From: Sphingomonas_B tabacisoli
Lineage (GTDB): Bacteria; Pseudomonadota; Alphaproteobacteria; Sphingomonadales; Sphingomonadaceae
Assembly: GCF_042678385.1 (NCBI RefSeq)
Contig: NZ_JBHUDY010000003.1
Location: 62,001 to 126,000, forward strand
Direction of reading: 5' to 3'
DNA length: 64,000 nt
Within the stretch, counting starts at the first letter, position 1, and every line of letters starts with the position of its first letter. Below, one piece after another: positions 1-8,453 of the stretch. The notes beneath the pieces were generated by a model. That model saw only the letters and a list, made by a program, of their open reading frames with translations. It did not search any database and had not been told where the DNA came from. A program made the translations under genes and the position numbers.

Positions 1-190
1 TCGCAATCCAGCAGGAAGTCGGAGCCGAGCTCGGCTGCGAGCGGGCGCACACGCTTTTCCAGCGCTTCGCCCTGATAGCTGAAAGCGAGCTCGGCGCCCG
101 CTTCGCGCAGTTTCTTGGAAATGCCCCAGGCGAGGGAGCGCTCGTTCGCCAGGCCCATGATCAGGCCGCGCTTGCCCTTCATCAATTCAT
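1..190 (-). CDS. fabI: Enoyl-[acyl-carrier-protein] reductase (NADH), N-terminal part
   Basis: This is the 5' end of a gene that runs off the left edge. The product begins MNELMKGKRGLIMGLANERS and continues with a Ser-Leu-Ala-Trp-Gly-Ile stretch, which is the modified dinucleotide-binding motif of FabI-type short-chain reductases (G-x-A-N-x-x-S-x-A-W-G). FabI carries out the last reduction of each fatty acid elongation round in the cytoplasm. The ATG at 190 directly follows the stop of the upstream YihY gene and has a GGAGG about 14 bases before it; ATG 182 is an alternative. Only about 63 residues are visible, so the active-site Tyr/Lys cannot be checked. Confidence 0.9.
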
Positions 191-1183
191 TCACTCGGCC
201 GGTTCCTCCGGTTGTGCCTGGGGCTCCCTTAGCGCGCTCCGCGGAACAACCGCTAGTGCGGCGTTCAAGTGCGCGCCGAAGACGAGCCCCAGGCCGATGG
301 TGAAGAAGTAGATCAGCGTGATCGTCACGCCCGCGAGCCCCCCATAGGTCAGGTCGTAATTGCTGAACAGGCCAAGCACGACGGGCAGCAGTGCCGTCAC
401 CAGCAGCCACCAGGCCGCGACGAACAACGGACCCGGCCATTTGCGGCAATGGCGGCCGCGGTAGCGGCGGGGGGTGATGACCAGAAACAGCAAGTAGAAT
501 GCGCCGAAGATGAACAGGCCGGGGATCAGCTTGATCGCATTGATCGTGAGCAACAGGGTTTCGTCGACAAAGGGGAAGAAGCGGGAGATGGCTTCCTGGA
601 TCGCGGTCAGCACGGCCTGCAGCACGAACGAGAAGAGCACCAGCACGACCGATCCGATCACGGTCGCGGTGTAGCGGAGGCGGGCGCGCCAGAACGGCGC
701 TTCGCTGCGCACGCCATAGGCGCGGTAGATGATGTCCTTGATGGTGGCGATGAAGCCCCCGCCGCTCCACAGCCCGCCGAGCGCGCCGAGCCAGAGCAGC
801 GTGCCGGAGCGGGCGAGTAGCACGTCGTCGATCGGCTTTTGCAGCACGTCGGACACGTTGCGGGGGACCTGGGCGAGAAACTCGCTGACCGCGCGGGCGG
901 TGGTTTCGCCCTGGCCGAAGGCGTGGGCGAGGGCGGCGACGGCGATGAAGAACGGGAAGATCGAGAGCAGGGTCAGATAGGCGATGTTGCCGGCATGGAT
1001 GAAGCCGTCGTTCCAGACGCCGGCGAAGGAGCGGCCGAGGATGACGCGGAAGCGCGAGCCCGGCTTCAGGTGCGCGAGCGTCTCATCGACCTTGATATGC
1101 GCCTTGAGCAGCCGCCGGCGGCGCGCTTCGGGGGTTTGCGGGGCGGGCCCCTCGGCCTCGATTTCGCGTTCGGCGGTGACCAC
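191..1183 (-). CDS. YihY/virulence factor BrkB family inner-membrane protein
   Basis: A 330-residue polytopic membrane protein. After a charged N-terminus (about 45 residues), hydrophobic segments appear near residues 65-90, 130-150, 170-195, 210-240, 255-275 and 285-310, about six helices as expected for this family. The stretch NIAYLTLLSIFPFFIAVAAL matches the conserved first-helix region, and the YGGLAGVTITLIYFF stretch matches the last. The molecular role of the family is unsettled; the old RNase BN assignment was withdrawn. It ends one base before the fabI start codon and starts 5 bases after the end of the DnaJ-like gene, so the three minus-strand genes probably form one transcription unit. 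Confidence 0.85.
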   Translation of the reverse strand: MVTAEREIEAEGPAPQTPEARRRRLLKAHIKVDETLAHLKPGSRFRVILGRSFAGVWNDGFIHAGNIAYLTLLSIFPFFIAVAALAHAFGQGETTARAVSEFLAQVPRNVSDVLQKPIDDVLLARSGTLLWLGALGGLWSGGGFIATIKDIIYRAYGVRSEAPFWRARLRYTATVIGSVVLVLFSFVLQAVLTAIQEAISRFFPFVDETLLLTINAIKLIPGLFIFGAFYLLFLVITPRRYRGRHCRKWPGPLFVAAWWLLVTALLPVVLGLFSNYDLTYGGLAGVTITLIYFFTIGLGLVFGAHLNAALAVVPRSALREPQAQPEEPAE

Positions 1184-1188
1184 GAGGG

Positions 1189-2121
1189 CTAGACGCCCAG
1201 CGCGGCGCGCGGGTTGCGCGTGCCCGCCTCCCAGCTCTCGACAAAGGCGCGGAGCGCGGCGTCTTCGGTCGGCACGTCGATCATCAGCGTGACAAGCTGG
1301 TCGCCGCGCTCCCCATCGCGCCGGTGGAAGCCCTTACCTTTCAGCCGCAAGGTGCGCCCGGAATTCGAGCCGGCGGGAACGTTTAGCATCACTGCGCCGT
1401 CGACGGTCGGCACTTTCACCTTGCCGCCCTCGACCGCTTCCCTGAGCGTGACCGGCAGGTCGAGCAGCACATTGTCGCCGTCGCGCTTGAAGAAACGGTG
1501 CGGCTGGATGTCGATCGTGACGATCGCGTCGCCGGCGCCGCCAGGGCCCTGCTCGCCCTTTCCGGCCAGGCGCATCTGGGTGCCCGATTCGGTGCCGGGC
1601 TTGAGCTTCAGGTCGATCGTCTTGCCGTCGGACAAAGTAATCCGCTGCGGCTTCAGCGCCGCTGCGTCCTCGAACGGCACGCGCAGGCGATAGCCGACAT
1701 CGGCGCCCTTGGGCGGCGGCGCCGAACGGCGGCCGAAGCCCGAGGTGAATCCGCCGCCGGCGCGGCCGAACAGCCCTTCGAATATGTCGCCGAAATCGGA
1801 CGAGTCGGTGCCGAAATCGAAGCCCTGCGCACCGCCCGCCGTGCGGTAGGTGCCGCCCGCGCCGCGGCCGGCGCCGAAGCCGAACGGCGCGGTCGGGTTG
1901 CCGTCGGCATCGATCTCGCCGCGGTCGAATTGGGCGCGCTTGTCCTTGTCGGTCAGCAGGTCATAGGCGGAGGTGACCTGCGAGAAACGCTCCGCAGCCT
2001 TGGGATTGTCCTGATTGCGGTCCGGGTGCAGCTCCTTGGCGAGCTTGCGATAGGCCTTTTTGATGTCGGCCTCGCTTGCCCCGCGCGCGACGCCCAGCAC
2101 GGAATACGGATCGGCGGCCAT
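1189..2121 (-). CDS. DnaJ-class molecular chaperone, CbpA type
   Basis: A 310-residue J protein. Residues 5-68 form a J domain with the HPD motif in ELHPDRNQ. A Gly/Phe-rich linker follows (about 80-140), then the C-terminal substrate-binding domains (about 145-300) containing KLKPGTESGTQMRLAGKGE and LRLKGKGFHRRDGERGDQ. The zinc-finger Cys repeats of true DnaJ are absent, which places it with CbpA/DjlA-like co-chaperones that stimulate DnaK. It leads a tight minus-strand run with the YihY gene and fabI. A perfect GTTGCA-N4-TGCAAC palindrome lies about 40 bases upstream. Confidence 0.88.
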   Translation of the reverse strand: MAADPYSVLGVARGASEADIKKAYRKLAKELHPDRNQDNPKAAERFSQVTSAYDLLTDKDKRAQFDRGEIDADGNPTAPFGFGAGRGAGGTYRTAGGAQGFDFGTDSSDFGDIFEGLFGRAGGGFTSGFGRRSAPPPKGADVGYRLRVPFEDAAALKPQRITLSDGKTIDLKLKPGTESGTQMRLAGKGEQGPGGAGDAIVTIDIQPHRFFKRDGDNVLLDLPVTLREAVEGGKVKVPTVDGAVMLNVPAGSNSGRTLRLKGKGFHRRDGERGDQLVTLMIDVPTEDAALRAFVESWEAGTRNPRAALGV

Positions 2122-2158
2122 CTAACGATCTGCCCTCATTGCACCTGCATAGCTTGAT

Positions 2159-2174
2159 GTTGCATTTCTGCAAC
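2159..2174. promoter_or_regulatory. GTTGCA-N4-TGCAAC palindrome between divergent genes
   Basis: A perfect 6-bp inverted repeat with a four-base spacer lies in the 144-base gap between the CbpA-like gene and the small secreted protein. It could be an operator for either gene. On the minus strand its right half overlaps a possible -35 (TTGCAG), with TATGCA 16 bases on. No regulator can be named. Confidence 0.3.
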
Positions 2175-2265
2175 ACACGATTTGGGGAGCGCCCGGCGAA
2201 GTGCAAGACGATGCCGCTTCGCTCATGGTGCAATATGCATTAGGCTGTATCCAAGGAGAAACCAT

Positions 2266-2658
2266 GTGCAGCCGATCCGCATCGCCGCTCTGTTCGGGCT
2301 CGCCGCAGCCATGACCGGCAACGCCGCGCCGAAAGCTTCGCTCGCGGGTGTCTGGAGCACGCCGGGCGCGATCCTGACTGTCGACGAAGGCGGGAGCGGC
2401 AGGCTGGAGCAGGATTGCGCGATGGGCAGCTTCGGCCCGGTGAAGGCCGACGCGCATGGCCGGTTCCAGACGACCGGCCGCTTCGAAACCTATCAGCCCG
2501 GCCCGCAGCGCGCCGACGACGATGCCGGCGCTCCGGCGCGCTTTGAAGGTGCGGTCGAGGGCGACACGCTGCGCCTGACCGTGCATCCGCACGGCGGCCA
2601 GCCGCAGAGCTGGACGCTGGCGAAGGGCAAAAGGATCAAGCTGATCCGCTGCTACTGA
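2266..2658 (+). CDS. Small secreted protein of unknown function
   Basis: A 130-residue protein. GTG 2266 is chosen because AAGGAGAA lies six bases before it; the frame is open further upstream but without a ribosome site. Residues 1-20 are a signal peptide (hydrophobic IAALFGLAAAMTGNA, with a likely cut after Ala). The mature part begins LAGVWSTPGAILTVDEGG and carries two Cys, one early (QDCAMGS) and one as the penultimate residue (RCY), which could form a disulfide. The GxW-start, all-beta look recalls small periplasmic lipocalin or DUF2147-like domains, but I do not recognise the family. It stands alone, divergent from the CbpA gene. Confidence 0.6.
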   Translation: MQPIRIAALFGLAAAMTGNAAPKASLAGVWSTPGAILTVDEGGSGRLEQDCAMGSFGPVKADAHGRFQTTGRFETYQPGPQRADDDAGAPARFEGAVEGDTLRLTVHPHGGQPQSWTLAKGKRIKLIRCY

Positions 2659-2659
2659 C

Positions 2660-2691
2660 AAAAAAGCGGGCGAAGCCGAAGCCCCGCCCGC
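2660..2691 (-). terminator. Rho-independent terminator of PEP-CTERM gene 1
   Basis: On the minus strand a 7-bp GCGGGCG/CGCCCGC stem is followed directly by six T residues, 19 bases past the stop of the first PEP-CTERM gene. Confidence 0.8.
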
Positions 2692-2709
2692 AAGGGGTGA
2701 GCGAAAAAC

Positions 2710-4401
2710 TCAGGCGTAAGCCACGGCGAGCTTGCGCGAGCGGCGCATCGCGAAGCCGACCATGCCGAAGCCGGCGATCATCATCGCCCAGGTGGCGGGC
2801 TCGGGCACCGCCGCCAGCGCATTGTTCGTCCAGCTCACTTCGGCAATCCATGTGCCCCAGCGCGAGAAGCCGGTGCCGCCCGGATGTCCGTTTTCCGGCG
2901 TGTTGGCTTCGCGGGCAAACTCCCCGATCAGCCAGAATTTGTCGGAATCGGTCGGGTCGAGCGTGACCTGACTATAGTCGCCCCAACGCTGCCGGCCGGC
3001 CGGCACGCCCGAAGCTTCCGGATTGCCGTTTAGATAGCGATCGGTGAGGCTTTGCTTCAGCAACAGTTCGCCGCCGACCTGGACCAGATGGCCGCTGGCG
3101 TCCGTGTAGAAGGTGCGCGCCATCACACTGATCTTGCCGCTGCCGTCGGTAGCGGGGCCGCCGGAGCGGTTGTAGCTGATCAGCACCTGACCCTGGTCGT
3201 TCACGGCCAGCGAGCCCTGGAAGTAATCATAGCCGCCGCCGGTGATCTCGCCCTGGTCGAGGATCGCGTTGGTCGTGGAATCGATGACGTAATAGCGGAC
3301 CTTGTCGAGGTCCGTGCCCGCCGTCATCACTTCTTGCAGCGCATAGATCTTGCCGTTCACTTCATAGACGCTGCTGCTCACCCGATCGTCGAGCGCATCG
3401 ATGTTGCGCAAGCCGCTCGGCTGATGCGCCGCGCAGATATTGCCGCCGCAAAGGCCGGTGTAGCTGCCGGTCGCCAGATCGGTGATCGCCGTCCGCGTCG
3501 CACCCGCCGTTCCCGCGTTCAATATGTCGTAGCGCTGCACGCCATAATCGGTCGCCGACACGGTAAAGATGTTGCCGGTCGTCGAGTTCTCATGGCTGTT
3601 GACGCCCTGGATCGCGAAGCCCGCGAACGAATCCGGCTGACCTGCGGTGTTGAAGAAGTCCTGGAACTTCTTCCGATTGGTCGCATCCGGTCCCGTGGCC
3701 GAGAAGACGTCGGACAGCGGAATCACGTTGAGCGTTGTCCCGCGGAACGTCTGCGGGCCGGCTGCGGTCGAAGCGGCGAAATTGTTGGTGCCGATGTAAA
3801 CCGCGTTCTTGTCGAACGCGAGCGTCGGATAGTCGGCCACCGGCCGGAACAGGCCGGCCTGGCTATAGCCTTCGAACACGGTGGACTTCCACGTGCCCGT
3901 CGCGTCGGCGGTGTCGGACACGCCGATCTGGATGTCCTTGCCGTTGGCGCCGAAGCCGATCGCGATCCAGCGCCCAGCGTCGGCATTGAAGCGGATGCGC
4001 GGGTCGCCGCCGGTGGCTTGCCCGCCGGTCTTGGTGGTCCAGAAATTGCTGTCGGACATGGACTGCAGCTTGGTGCCGGTCGCCTTGTCGTAAACCGCGA
4101 AGCCGCCGTTGATCAGCTCGACGAACTGGGTGCTGCCGACCGATCCCATCGTGTCGGGCGGGATCAGTCCGATCCCGAACTGGCGCACGTCGTAATCGCT
4201 GAGGCCTTCATAGCTGAGCAGCACCGGCGCGCCGGGCGAAAAGATCGGCGCCGAGGCGGCGCCCGGGCTCAGATTGCTGTCGATGAAGGTGTCGTTGTCG
4301 TCCTCAAGCTCGAGATACGCGTCTTTCACCTGCGCCGATGCCGGCACAGAGGTAATCCCCACAAGCGCGGATGCCGCGAGCGCGGCTGCGTACAGTTTCA
4401 T
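2710..4401 (-). CDS. PEP-CTERM sorting-domain exported protein, paralogue 1
   Basis: A 563-residue exported protein with a signal peptide (cut near PASAQ, residue about 24) and a C-terminal PEP-CTERM anchor: VPEPATWAMMIAGFGMVG followed by a basic tail AMRRSRK. In this system an exosortase processes the PEP motif and the protein is exported to the surface or matrix; no exosortase gene lies in this window. The body has repeated propeller-like blades, with IPPDTMGSVG, RIRFNADAGRWIAIGFG, ADYPTLAFDKNAVYIGTNNF and SSVYEVNGKIYAL. It is the most diverged of three tandem paralogues. Its own terminator and upstream block suggest separate transcription. The enzymatic or structural role is unknown. Confidence 0.85.
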   Translation of the reverse strand: MKLYAAALAASALVGITSVPASAQVKDAYLELEDDNDTFIDSNLSPGAASAPIFSPGAPVLLSYEGLSDYDVRQFGIGLIPPDTMGSVGSTQFVELINGGFAVYDKATGTKLQSMSDSNFWTTKTGGQATGGDPRIRFNADAGRWIAIGFGANGKDIQIGVSDTADATGTWKSTVFEGYSQAGLFRPVADYPTLAFDKNAVYIGTNNFAASTAAGPQTFRGTTLNVIPLSDVFSATGPDATNRKKFQDFFNTAGQPDSFAGFAIQGVNSHENSTTGNIFTVSATDYGVQRYDILNAGTAGATRTAITDLATGSYTGLCGGNICAAHQPSGLRNIDALDDRVSSSVYEVNGKIYALQEVMTAGTDLDKVRYYVIDSTTNAILDQGEITGGGYDYFQGSLAVNDQGQVLISYNRSGGPATDGSGKISVMARTFYTDASGHLVQVGGELLLKQSLTDRYLNGNPEASGVPAGRQRWGDYSQVTLDPTDSDKFWLIGEFAREANTPENGHPGGTGFSRWGTWIAEVSWTNNALAAVPEPATWAMMIAGFGMVGFAMRRSRKLAVAYA

Positions 4402-4495
4402 GGCAATCCCCCTTCCCCACAGGCGATAAGCTGCGGCGGCAAGGGGCGCGATCGAACAACCGAGGAGCAGCCCCCTCCGTTACGCAGACTCGCTT

Positions 4496-4548
4496 CGACT
4501 CGGATCAAGTCGAAACGACAGTCCGAACCTCTAGGCAGGGTTTGTCAA
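4496..4548 (-). promoter_or_regulatory. Shared upstream block of PEP-CTERM paralogue 1
   Basis: Minus strand: TTGACA (4548-4543), 41 bases, then GAGTCG (4501-4496). The same pair recurs upstream of the other two paralogues with 40 and 41 bases between. TTGACA could be a -35 box, but no good -10 hexamer is seen at 16-18 bases. Confidence 0.45.
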
Positions 4549-4589
4549 TCGCTCACGCGCAAGCGCGGCGATCCGTTTCATTGCGGCAC

Positions 4590-4617
4590 AAAAAGCGGGG
4601 CGGTGCCGAGGCCCCGC
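4590..4617 (-). terminator. Rho-independent terminator of PEP-CTERM gene 2
   Basis: Minus-strand GCGGGGC/GCCCCGC stem with a nine-base loop followed by TTTTT, 23 bases past the stop of the second PEP-CTERM gene. Confidence 0.8.
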
Positions 4618-4640
4618 CCCCAAGTTGCCGTCGCTCGTGG

Positions 4641-6326
4641 TCAGCCGAAGCTGACGCTGACTTTGCGCGAGCGGCGCATGGCGGAACCGACCATGCCGAA
4701 GCCCGCGATCATCATTGCCCAGGTCGCCGGTTCGGGGACCGCGCCGGCGCGGATGTTGGCGATCCAGGTGCTCCAGCGCGAGCCGCCGGTGCCGCCCGGA
4801 TGGCCGAACTGCGGCAGGTTATACTCGCGGGCATATTCGCCGATCAGCCAGAAGCCGTCATAGACGGTCGGATCGATCGAGACCTGCGCGTAATCGCCCC
4901 AACGCTGGCGGCCCGCCGCGGCCTGCCCGAACAGCGACCCGTTATGATAGTCGTCGGTCAGGCTTTCCTTGAGCAGCGTCTCGCCCATCGTCTCCATCAG
5001 GGAGCCGTCGGCCAGCGTGCGATAGGCGCGGGCATAGAAGCCGATCTTGCCGGTCGCCGGGTCCAGGCCCGAACGGTTGTAGCCGACCACCACCTGACCG
5101 TTCGAATTCACCGCGATCGAGCCCTGGTAGTAATCATAACCCGCAGTGCCGATCTCGAGGTCGTCGAGAATGTCGTGGGTGGTCGAATCCAGCACCAGTA
5201 TGCGGACCCGCGCTTCGTCCTGCGGGTCGAGCAGCGAGTTCACCGTGTGCAGCATGTAGATGCGGCCATTGACCTCATAGACGCTGCTGCTGATCCGGTC
5301 GTCGAGGGAGTCGATGACGCGCCGGTTGGCCGGAATGGCGACCGACGGTTGACGCGCCGGCCCTGCGGTCGTGTACCCGGCCTCGCCGAAGAAATCGACC
5401 GCGCCCCGGGTCGCGCCGGTGGCGTCGCTCGTCGACAGGCCGTTGATCGTATAGGCGAGCGAATCGAACTGGAACAACGACACCGCGACGGCCTTGCCGG
5501 TGCTGCCGGCATTGGTGCTGTTGACGCCCTGGATCGCGAAGCCGCGATCCTCCACCTGCGTGGTGCCGTTATAGGGCGTCACGAACTGCTTCATGTTTGC
5601 GACCGTCGGCGCGCCCGCGTTGAACAGGCTGTCCAGCGGAATGACGTTGAGCGTCGTGCCGCGGAAGCTGTTCGATCCCCCCGCCGAGGCCGGCGCGAAA
5701 TTGTTGGTGCCGATATACACCGCGTTCTTGTCGAGCGCGAGCGTCGGATAGTCGGCAGTGGCGCCGAAGCCGAGGCCGGCATAGCCCTCGTACTTCACCG
5801 ACTTCCAGGGGCCCAGCGCATTGTCGGTGTCCGAAATGGCGATCTGGAGATCCTTGGTGTTTGCCCCGAAGCCGACCACGATCCAGCGCTTCGCATCGGC
5901 ATTGTACATCACGCGGTTGTCGCCGTTCGCACCCGTCTGACCGGCCGCCGCCCAGAAGGCGAGGTCCGATACGAGCTGGGTGCGCGTGCCGGTTGCCTTG
6001 TCGAAGACCGCGAATGCGCCGTTCGACGATTCCAGATATTGGGTGCCGCCGACGGCGCCGTTGGTGTCGGGCGGGATGAAGTTCCGCGCGAACGCGGCGT
6101 TGTCGTATTGGCTGATGCCCTCGAAACCGATCACGACGGAGCCGGCATTGAAGACCGGCGCGGGCTTGTTGTTCTGGTCTGTCGAAATGTCGTTCGGGAC
6201 CTGAATCAGCGAGCCCTGCAGGCCCTTTTGCATCCAGAACGGATTCTTGAGCGCTTGCGCGGCGGCCGGTGCGGCGAGACTCAACGCAAGCGAAGTGGCG
6301 GCGAGAGCCGCGATTCTCAGCTTCAT
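4641..6326 (-). CDS. PEP-CTERM sorting-domain exported protein, paralogue 2
   Basis: A 561-residue protein with a signal peptide (hydrophobic AALAATSLALSLAAPAAAQA) and the C-terminal anchor VPEPATWAMMIAGFGMVG plus AMRRSRK. The body aligns end to end with paralogues 1 and 3, most closely with 3: shared blocks include NFIPPDTNGAVGGTQYLE, RWIVVGFGANTKDLQIAISD, ADYPTLALDKNAVYIGTNNF and YDYYQGSIAVNSNGQVVVGY. The repeated strand-turn pattern suggests a beta-propeller. It lies 240 bases upstream of paralogue 1 and has its own terminator. Function unknown; export and surface anchoring are inferred from the sorting signal. Confidence 0.85.
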   Translation of the reverse strand: MKLRIAALAATSLALSLAAPAAAQALKNPFWMQKGLQGSLIQVPNDISTDQNNKPAPVFNAGSVVIGFEGISQYDNAAFARNFIPPDTNGAVGGTQYLESSNGAFAVFDKATGTRTQLVSDLAFWAAAGQTGANGDNRVMYNADAKRWIVVGFGANTKDLQIAISDTDNALGPWKSVKYEGYAGLGFGATADYPTLALDKNAVYIGTNNFAPASAGGSNSFRGTTLNVIPLDSLFNAGAPTVANMKQFVTPYNGTTQVEDRGFAIQGVNSTNAGSTGKAVAVSLFQFDSLAYTINGLSTSDATGATRGAVDFFGEAGYTTAGPARQPSVAIPANRRVIDSLDDRISSSVYEVNGRIYMLHTVNSLLDPQDEARVRILVLDSTTHDILDDLEIGTAGYDYYQGSIAVNSNGQVVVGYNRSGLDPATGKIGFYARAYRTLADGSLMETMGETLLKESLTDDYHNGSLFGQAAAGRQRWGDYAQVSIDPTVYDGFWLIGEYAREYNLPQFGHPGGTGGSRWSTWIANIRAGAVPEPATWAMMIAGFGMVGSAMRRSRKVSVSFG

Positions 6327-6408
6327 GACTACCCCCTATCGAAGGGAGAGCATCGGTCCGGGGGCATTGTGAACGGAAAGGCGCCCCGATCCGCAAGCTA
6401 TCCCACTG

Positions 6409-6460
6409 CGACTCAAACTGAGCCGAAGGGCAGTCGATACCTTGACGTCATGAATGTCAA
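6409..6460 (-). promoter_or_regulatory. Shared upstream block of PEP-CTERM paralogue 2
   Basis: Minus strand: TTGACA (6460-6455), 40 bases, GAGTCG (6414-6409). The GAGTCG is the right half of CTCAGTTTGAG, an imperfect inverted repeat, preceded by TGCCCTTCGG; the same order is seen upstream of paralogue 3. Confidence 0.45.
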
Positions 6461-6503
6461 TCGCGCCCAGGGTGCGTGACTCGTTTTGTGCCGTTCCGAT
6501 ACG

Positions 6504-6538
6504 AAAAGGGCGGGCGGAGCCCAAGCTCCACCCGCCCC
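6504..6538 (-). terminator. Rho-independent terminator of PEP-CTERM gene 3
   Basis: Minus-strand stem of about 13 bp (GGGCGGGTGGAGC against GCTCCGCCCGCCC, one mismatch, four-base loop) followed by TTTT, 23 bases past the stop of paralogue 3. Confidence 0.75.
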
Positions 6539-6560
6539 GATCGTCGTGAGGTCTCAGGCG

Positions 6561-8255
6561 TCAGGCGAAGCTGAGGTTCACCTTGCGCGAACGGCGCATC
6601 GCGAAACCGACCATGCCGAAGCCGGCGATCATCATCGCCCAGGTCGCCGGTTCCGGAACCGCCGCGGCGTCGATGCCCGCGACCCAGGTGCTCCAGCGCG
6701 AACCGCCGGTGCCGCCCGGATGGCCGTCCGCCGGCGTGTTGTACTCGCGAGCGAACTCACCGATCAGGTAGAATTTATGCGGATCGGTGGGATCCACCGA
6801 GACCTGCGAATAATCGCCCCAACGCTGACGGCCGGCAGCGGCCTGACCCTTCAGGCTGCCGTTGTGATAGTCGTTGGTGAGGCTTTCCTTCAGCAGGAAC
6901 TCGCTGCTGCCGTAGAGCGTGCCGTCCGGCGCGGTCCGGAAGACGCGGGCATAGAAGCCGATCTTGCCGGTCGTCGGATCGAGGCCCGAACGGTTGTAGC
7001 CGACCACGACTTCGCCGGACGCGTTCACCGCGATCGAGCCCTGGTAGTAATCGTACCCGGCCTGACCGATGTCCTGCTGATCGATGATCGCGTTGGTCGC
7101 GGCATCGAGCACCACGAGGCGCAGGACCGACTCGTCACGATTGTCGACCAGCGAGTCGACGGTGTGCAGCATGTAGATACGGCCATTGGCTTCATAGACG
7201 CTGCTGCTGATCCGCTCATCGAGCGAGTCGATGATGCGGCGGTTGGCAGCGATGTCGGCGGGCTGCCGCGCCGGACCCTGGGTCTGGAACGGATTCTCGC
7301 CGATGTACTGAACCGGACCTTCGGTCGCCCCCGTCGCGCTGCTCGAGCTCAGACCGTTGATGTTGTAGGTCATCGAGTCATAGTAGAACAGCGAGGCGGT
7401 CACGGCCTTGCCGGTCGAGCCGGCCGAGCTGCTGTTCACGCCTTGGATCGCGAAGCCGCGGTCCTGGTTGGTCGAGCTCCCCGCCACATACGGCGTCACG
7501 AACTGCTTCATGTTCGCCGTGGTCGGCGCGCCCGCGTTGAACAGGCTGTCGAGCGGAATGACGTTGAGCGTCGTGCCGCGGAAGCTGTTCGATCCGCCCT
7601 GCGTCAGCGGCGCGAAGTTGTTCGTGCCGATATAGACCGCGTTCTTGTCGAGCGCGAGCGTCGGATAGTCGGCGGTGGCGCCGAAGCCGAAGCCGGCATA
7701 GCCTTCGAACTTGGTCGAGTGCCAGGTGCCGAGTGCGTCCGACGTGTCGGACACGGCGATCTGCAGGTCCTTGGTGTTGGCACCGAACGCAACCATGATG
7801 AACCGGTTGGCATCCGCATTGTACATGATGCGGGTGTCGCCGTTGCTGCCGACCTGGCCGGCGGCTGCCCAGAACGCATTGTCCTGGATCAGCTGGAGGC
7901 GCTGACCGGTGTTCTTGTCATAGACGCTGTAGGAGCCGTTGGTGGTCACGACATATTGCGTCGCGCCGACCGCGCCGATCGTGTCGGGCGGGATGAAGTT
8001 ACGCGCAAGCAGCGCGTTGTCGTACTGCGAGCTGCCCTCGAAGCCGATGAACACGGGCGAGCCCGCGCCGAACGCATTGAGCTGCGGCGCGAGACGCGTG
8101 CCGGCATCGGTGATGTCGTTCGGAACCTGGACCGTCGCGCCCAGAACGCCCTTGGTTTCCCACCAGGCATGCTTGATCTGCTGCGCCGAGGCAGCGGTCC
8201 CGCACATCAGCGCGACAACGGTCGCGCCAAAGGCGGCTACACCCACTTTACGCAT
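6561..8255 (-). CDS. PEP-CTERM sorting-domain exported protein, paralogue 3
   Basis: A 564-residue protein. ATG 8255 is chosen because it opens directly on a signal peptide (MRKVGVAAFGATVVALMCGTAASA) with GGGGAAG just upstream; the frame continues upstream without a start of comparable quality. The C-terminus is VPEPATWAMMIAGFGMVG plus AMRRSRK. The core is very close to paralogue 2, including NFIPPDTIGAVGATQYVVT, RGTTLNVIPLDSLFNAGAPT and SSVYEANGRIYMLHTV. It is the first of the three in transcription order. An array of near-full-length copies implies recent duplication, with paralogue 1 the oldest split. Function unknown. Confidence 0.85.
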   Translation of the reverse strand: MRKVGVAAFGATVVALMCGTAASAQQIKHAWWETKGVLGATVQVPNDITDAGTRLAPQLNAFGAGSPVFIGFEGSSQYDNALLARNFIPPDTIGAVGATQYVVTTNGSYSVYDKNTGQRLQLIQDNAFWAAAGQVGSNGDTRIMYNADANRFIMVAFGANTKDLQIAVSDTSDALGTWHSTKFEGYAGFGFGATADYPTLALDKNAVYIGTNNFAPLTQGGSNSFRGTTLNVIPLDSLFNAGAPTTANMKQFVTPYVAGSSTNQDRGFAIQGVNSSSAGSTGKAVTASLFYYDSMTYNINGLSSSSATGATEGPVQYIGENPFQTQGPARQPADIAANRRIIDSLDERISSSVYEANGRIYMLHTVDSLVDNRDESVLRLVVLDAATNAIIDQQDIGQAGYDYYQGSIAVNASGEVVVGYNRSGLDPTTGKIGFYARVFRTAPDGTLYGSSEFLLKESLTNDYHNGSLKGQAAAGRQRWGDYSQVSVDPTDPHKFYLIGEFAREYNTPADGHPGGTGGSRWSTWVAGIDAAAVPEPATWAMMIAGFGMVGFAMRRSRKVNLSFA

Positions 8256-8327
8256 AGCTTCCCCTTCCCAATCGGGAGGCGAAACCGACGGCCAAACAAA
8301 GCCGCACCCCCTCACCCCCCGGTATTT

Positions 8328-8380
8328 CGACTCAACCCCTGAGCCGGGGGCAATAGTTGCCGCCGTTACCAAATTGTCAA
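8328..8380 (-). promoter_or_regulatory. Shared upstream block of PEP-CTERM paralogue 3
   Basis: Minus strand: TTGACA (8380-8375), 41 bases, GAGTCG (8333-8328), with TGCCCCCGGCTCAGGGGTTGAG leading into it over 22 bases, parallel to paralogue 2. The block starts about 120 bases before the start codon, so a leader of 70 bases or more is implied. Confidence 0.45.
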
Positions 8381-8453
8381 TGCGCGTTAACGACTTATTC
8401 ACCACATGAGCGCGCTTGGCTGATCCAGAACGGGACAGCCGACTCATTTCGCG

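Noticed and set aside
3052..8342. Three long plus-strand open frames of about 600-700 codons opposite the PEP-CTERM genes
   Set aside because: They mirror the minus-strand genes codon by codon, show no family motifs or ribosome sites, and are Arg/Ala/Gly-rich as expected of shadow frames in GC-rich DNA.
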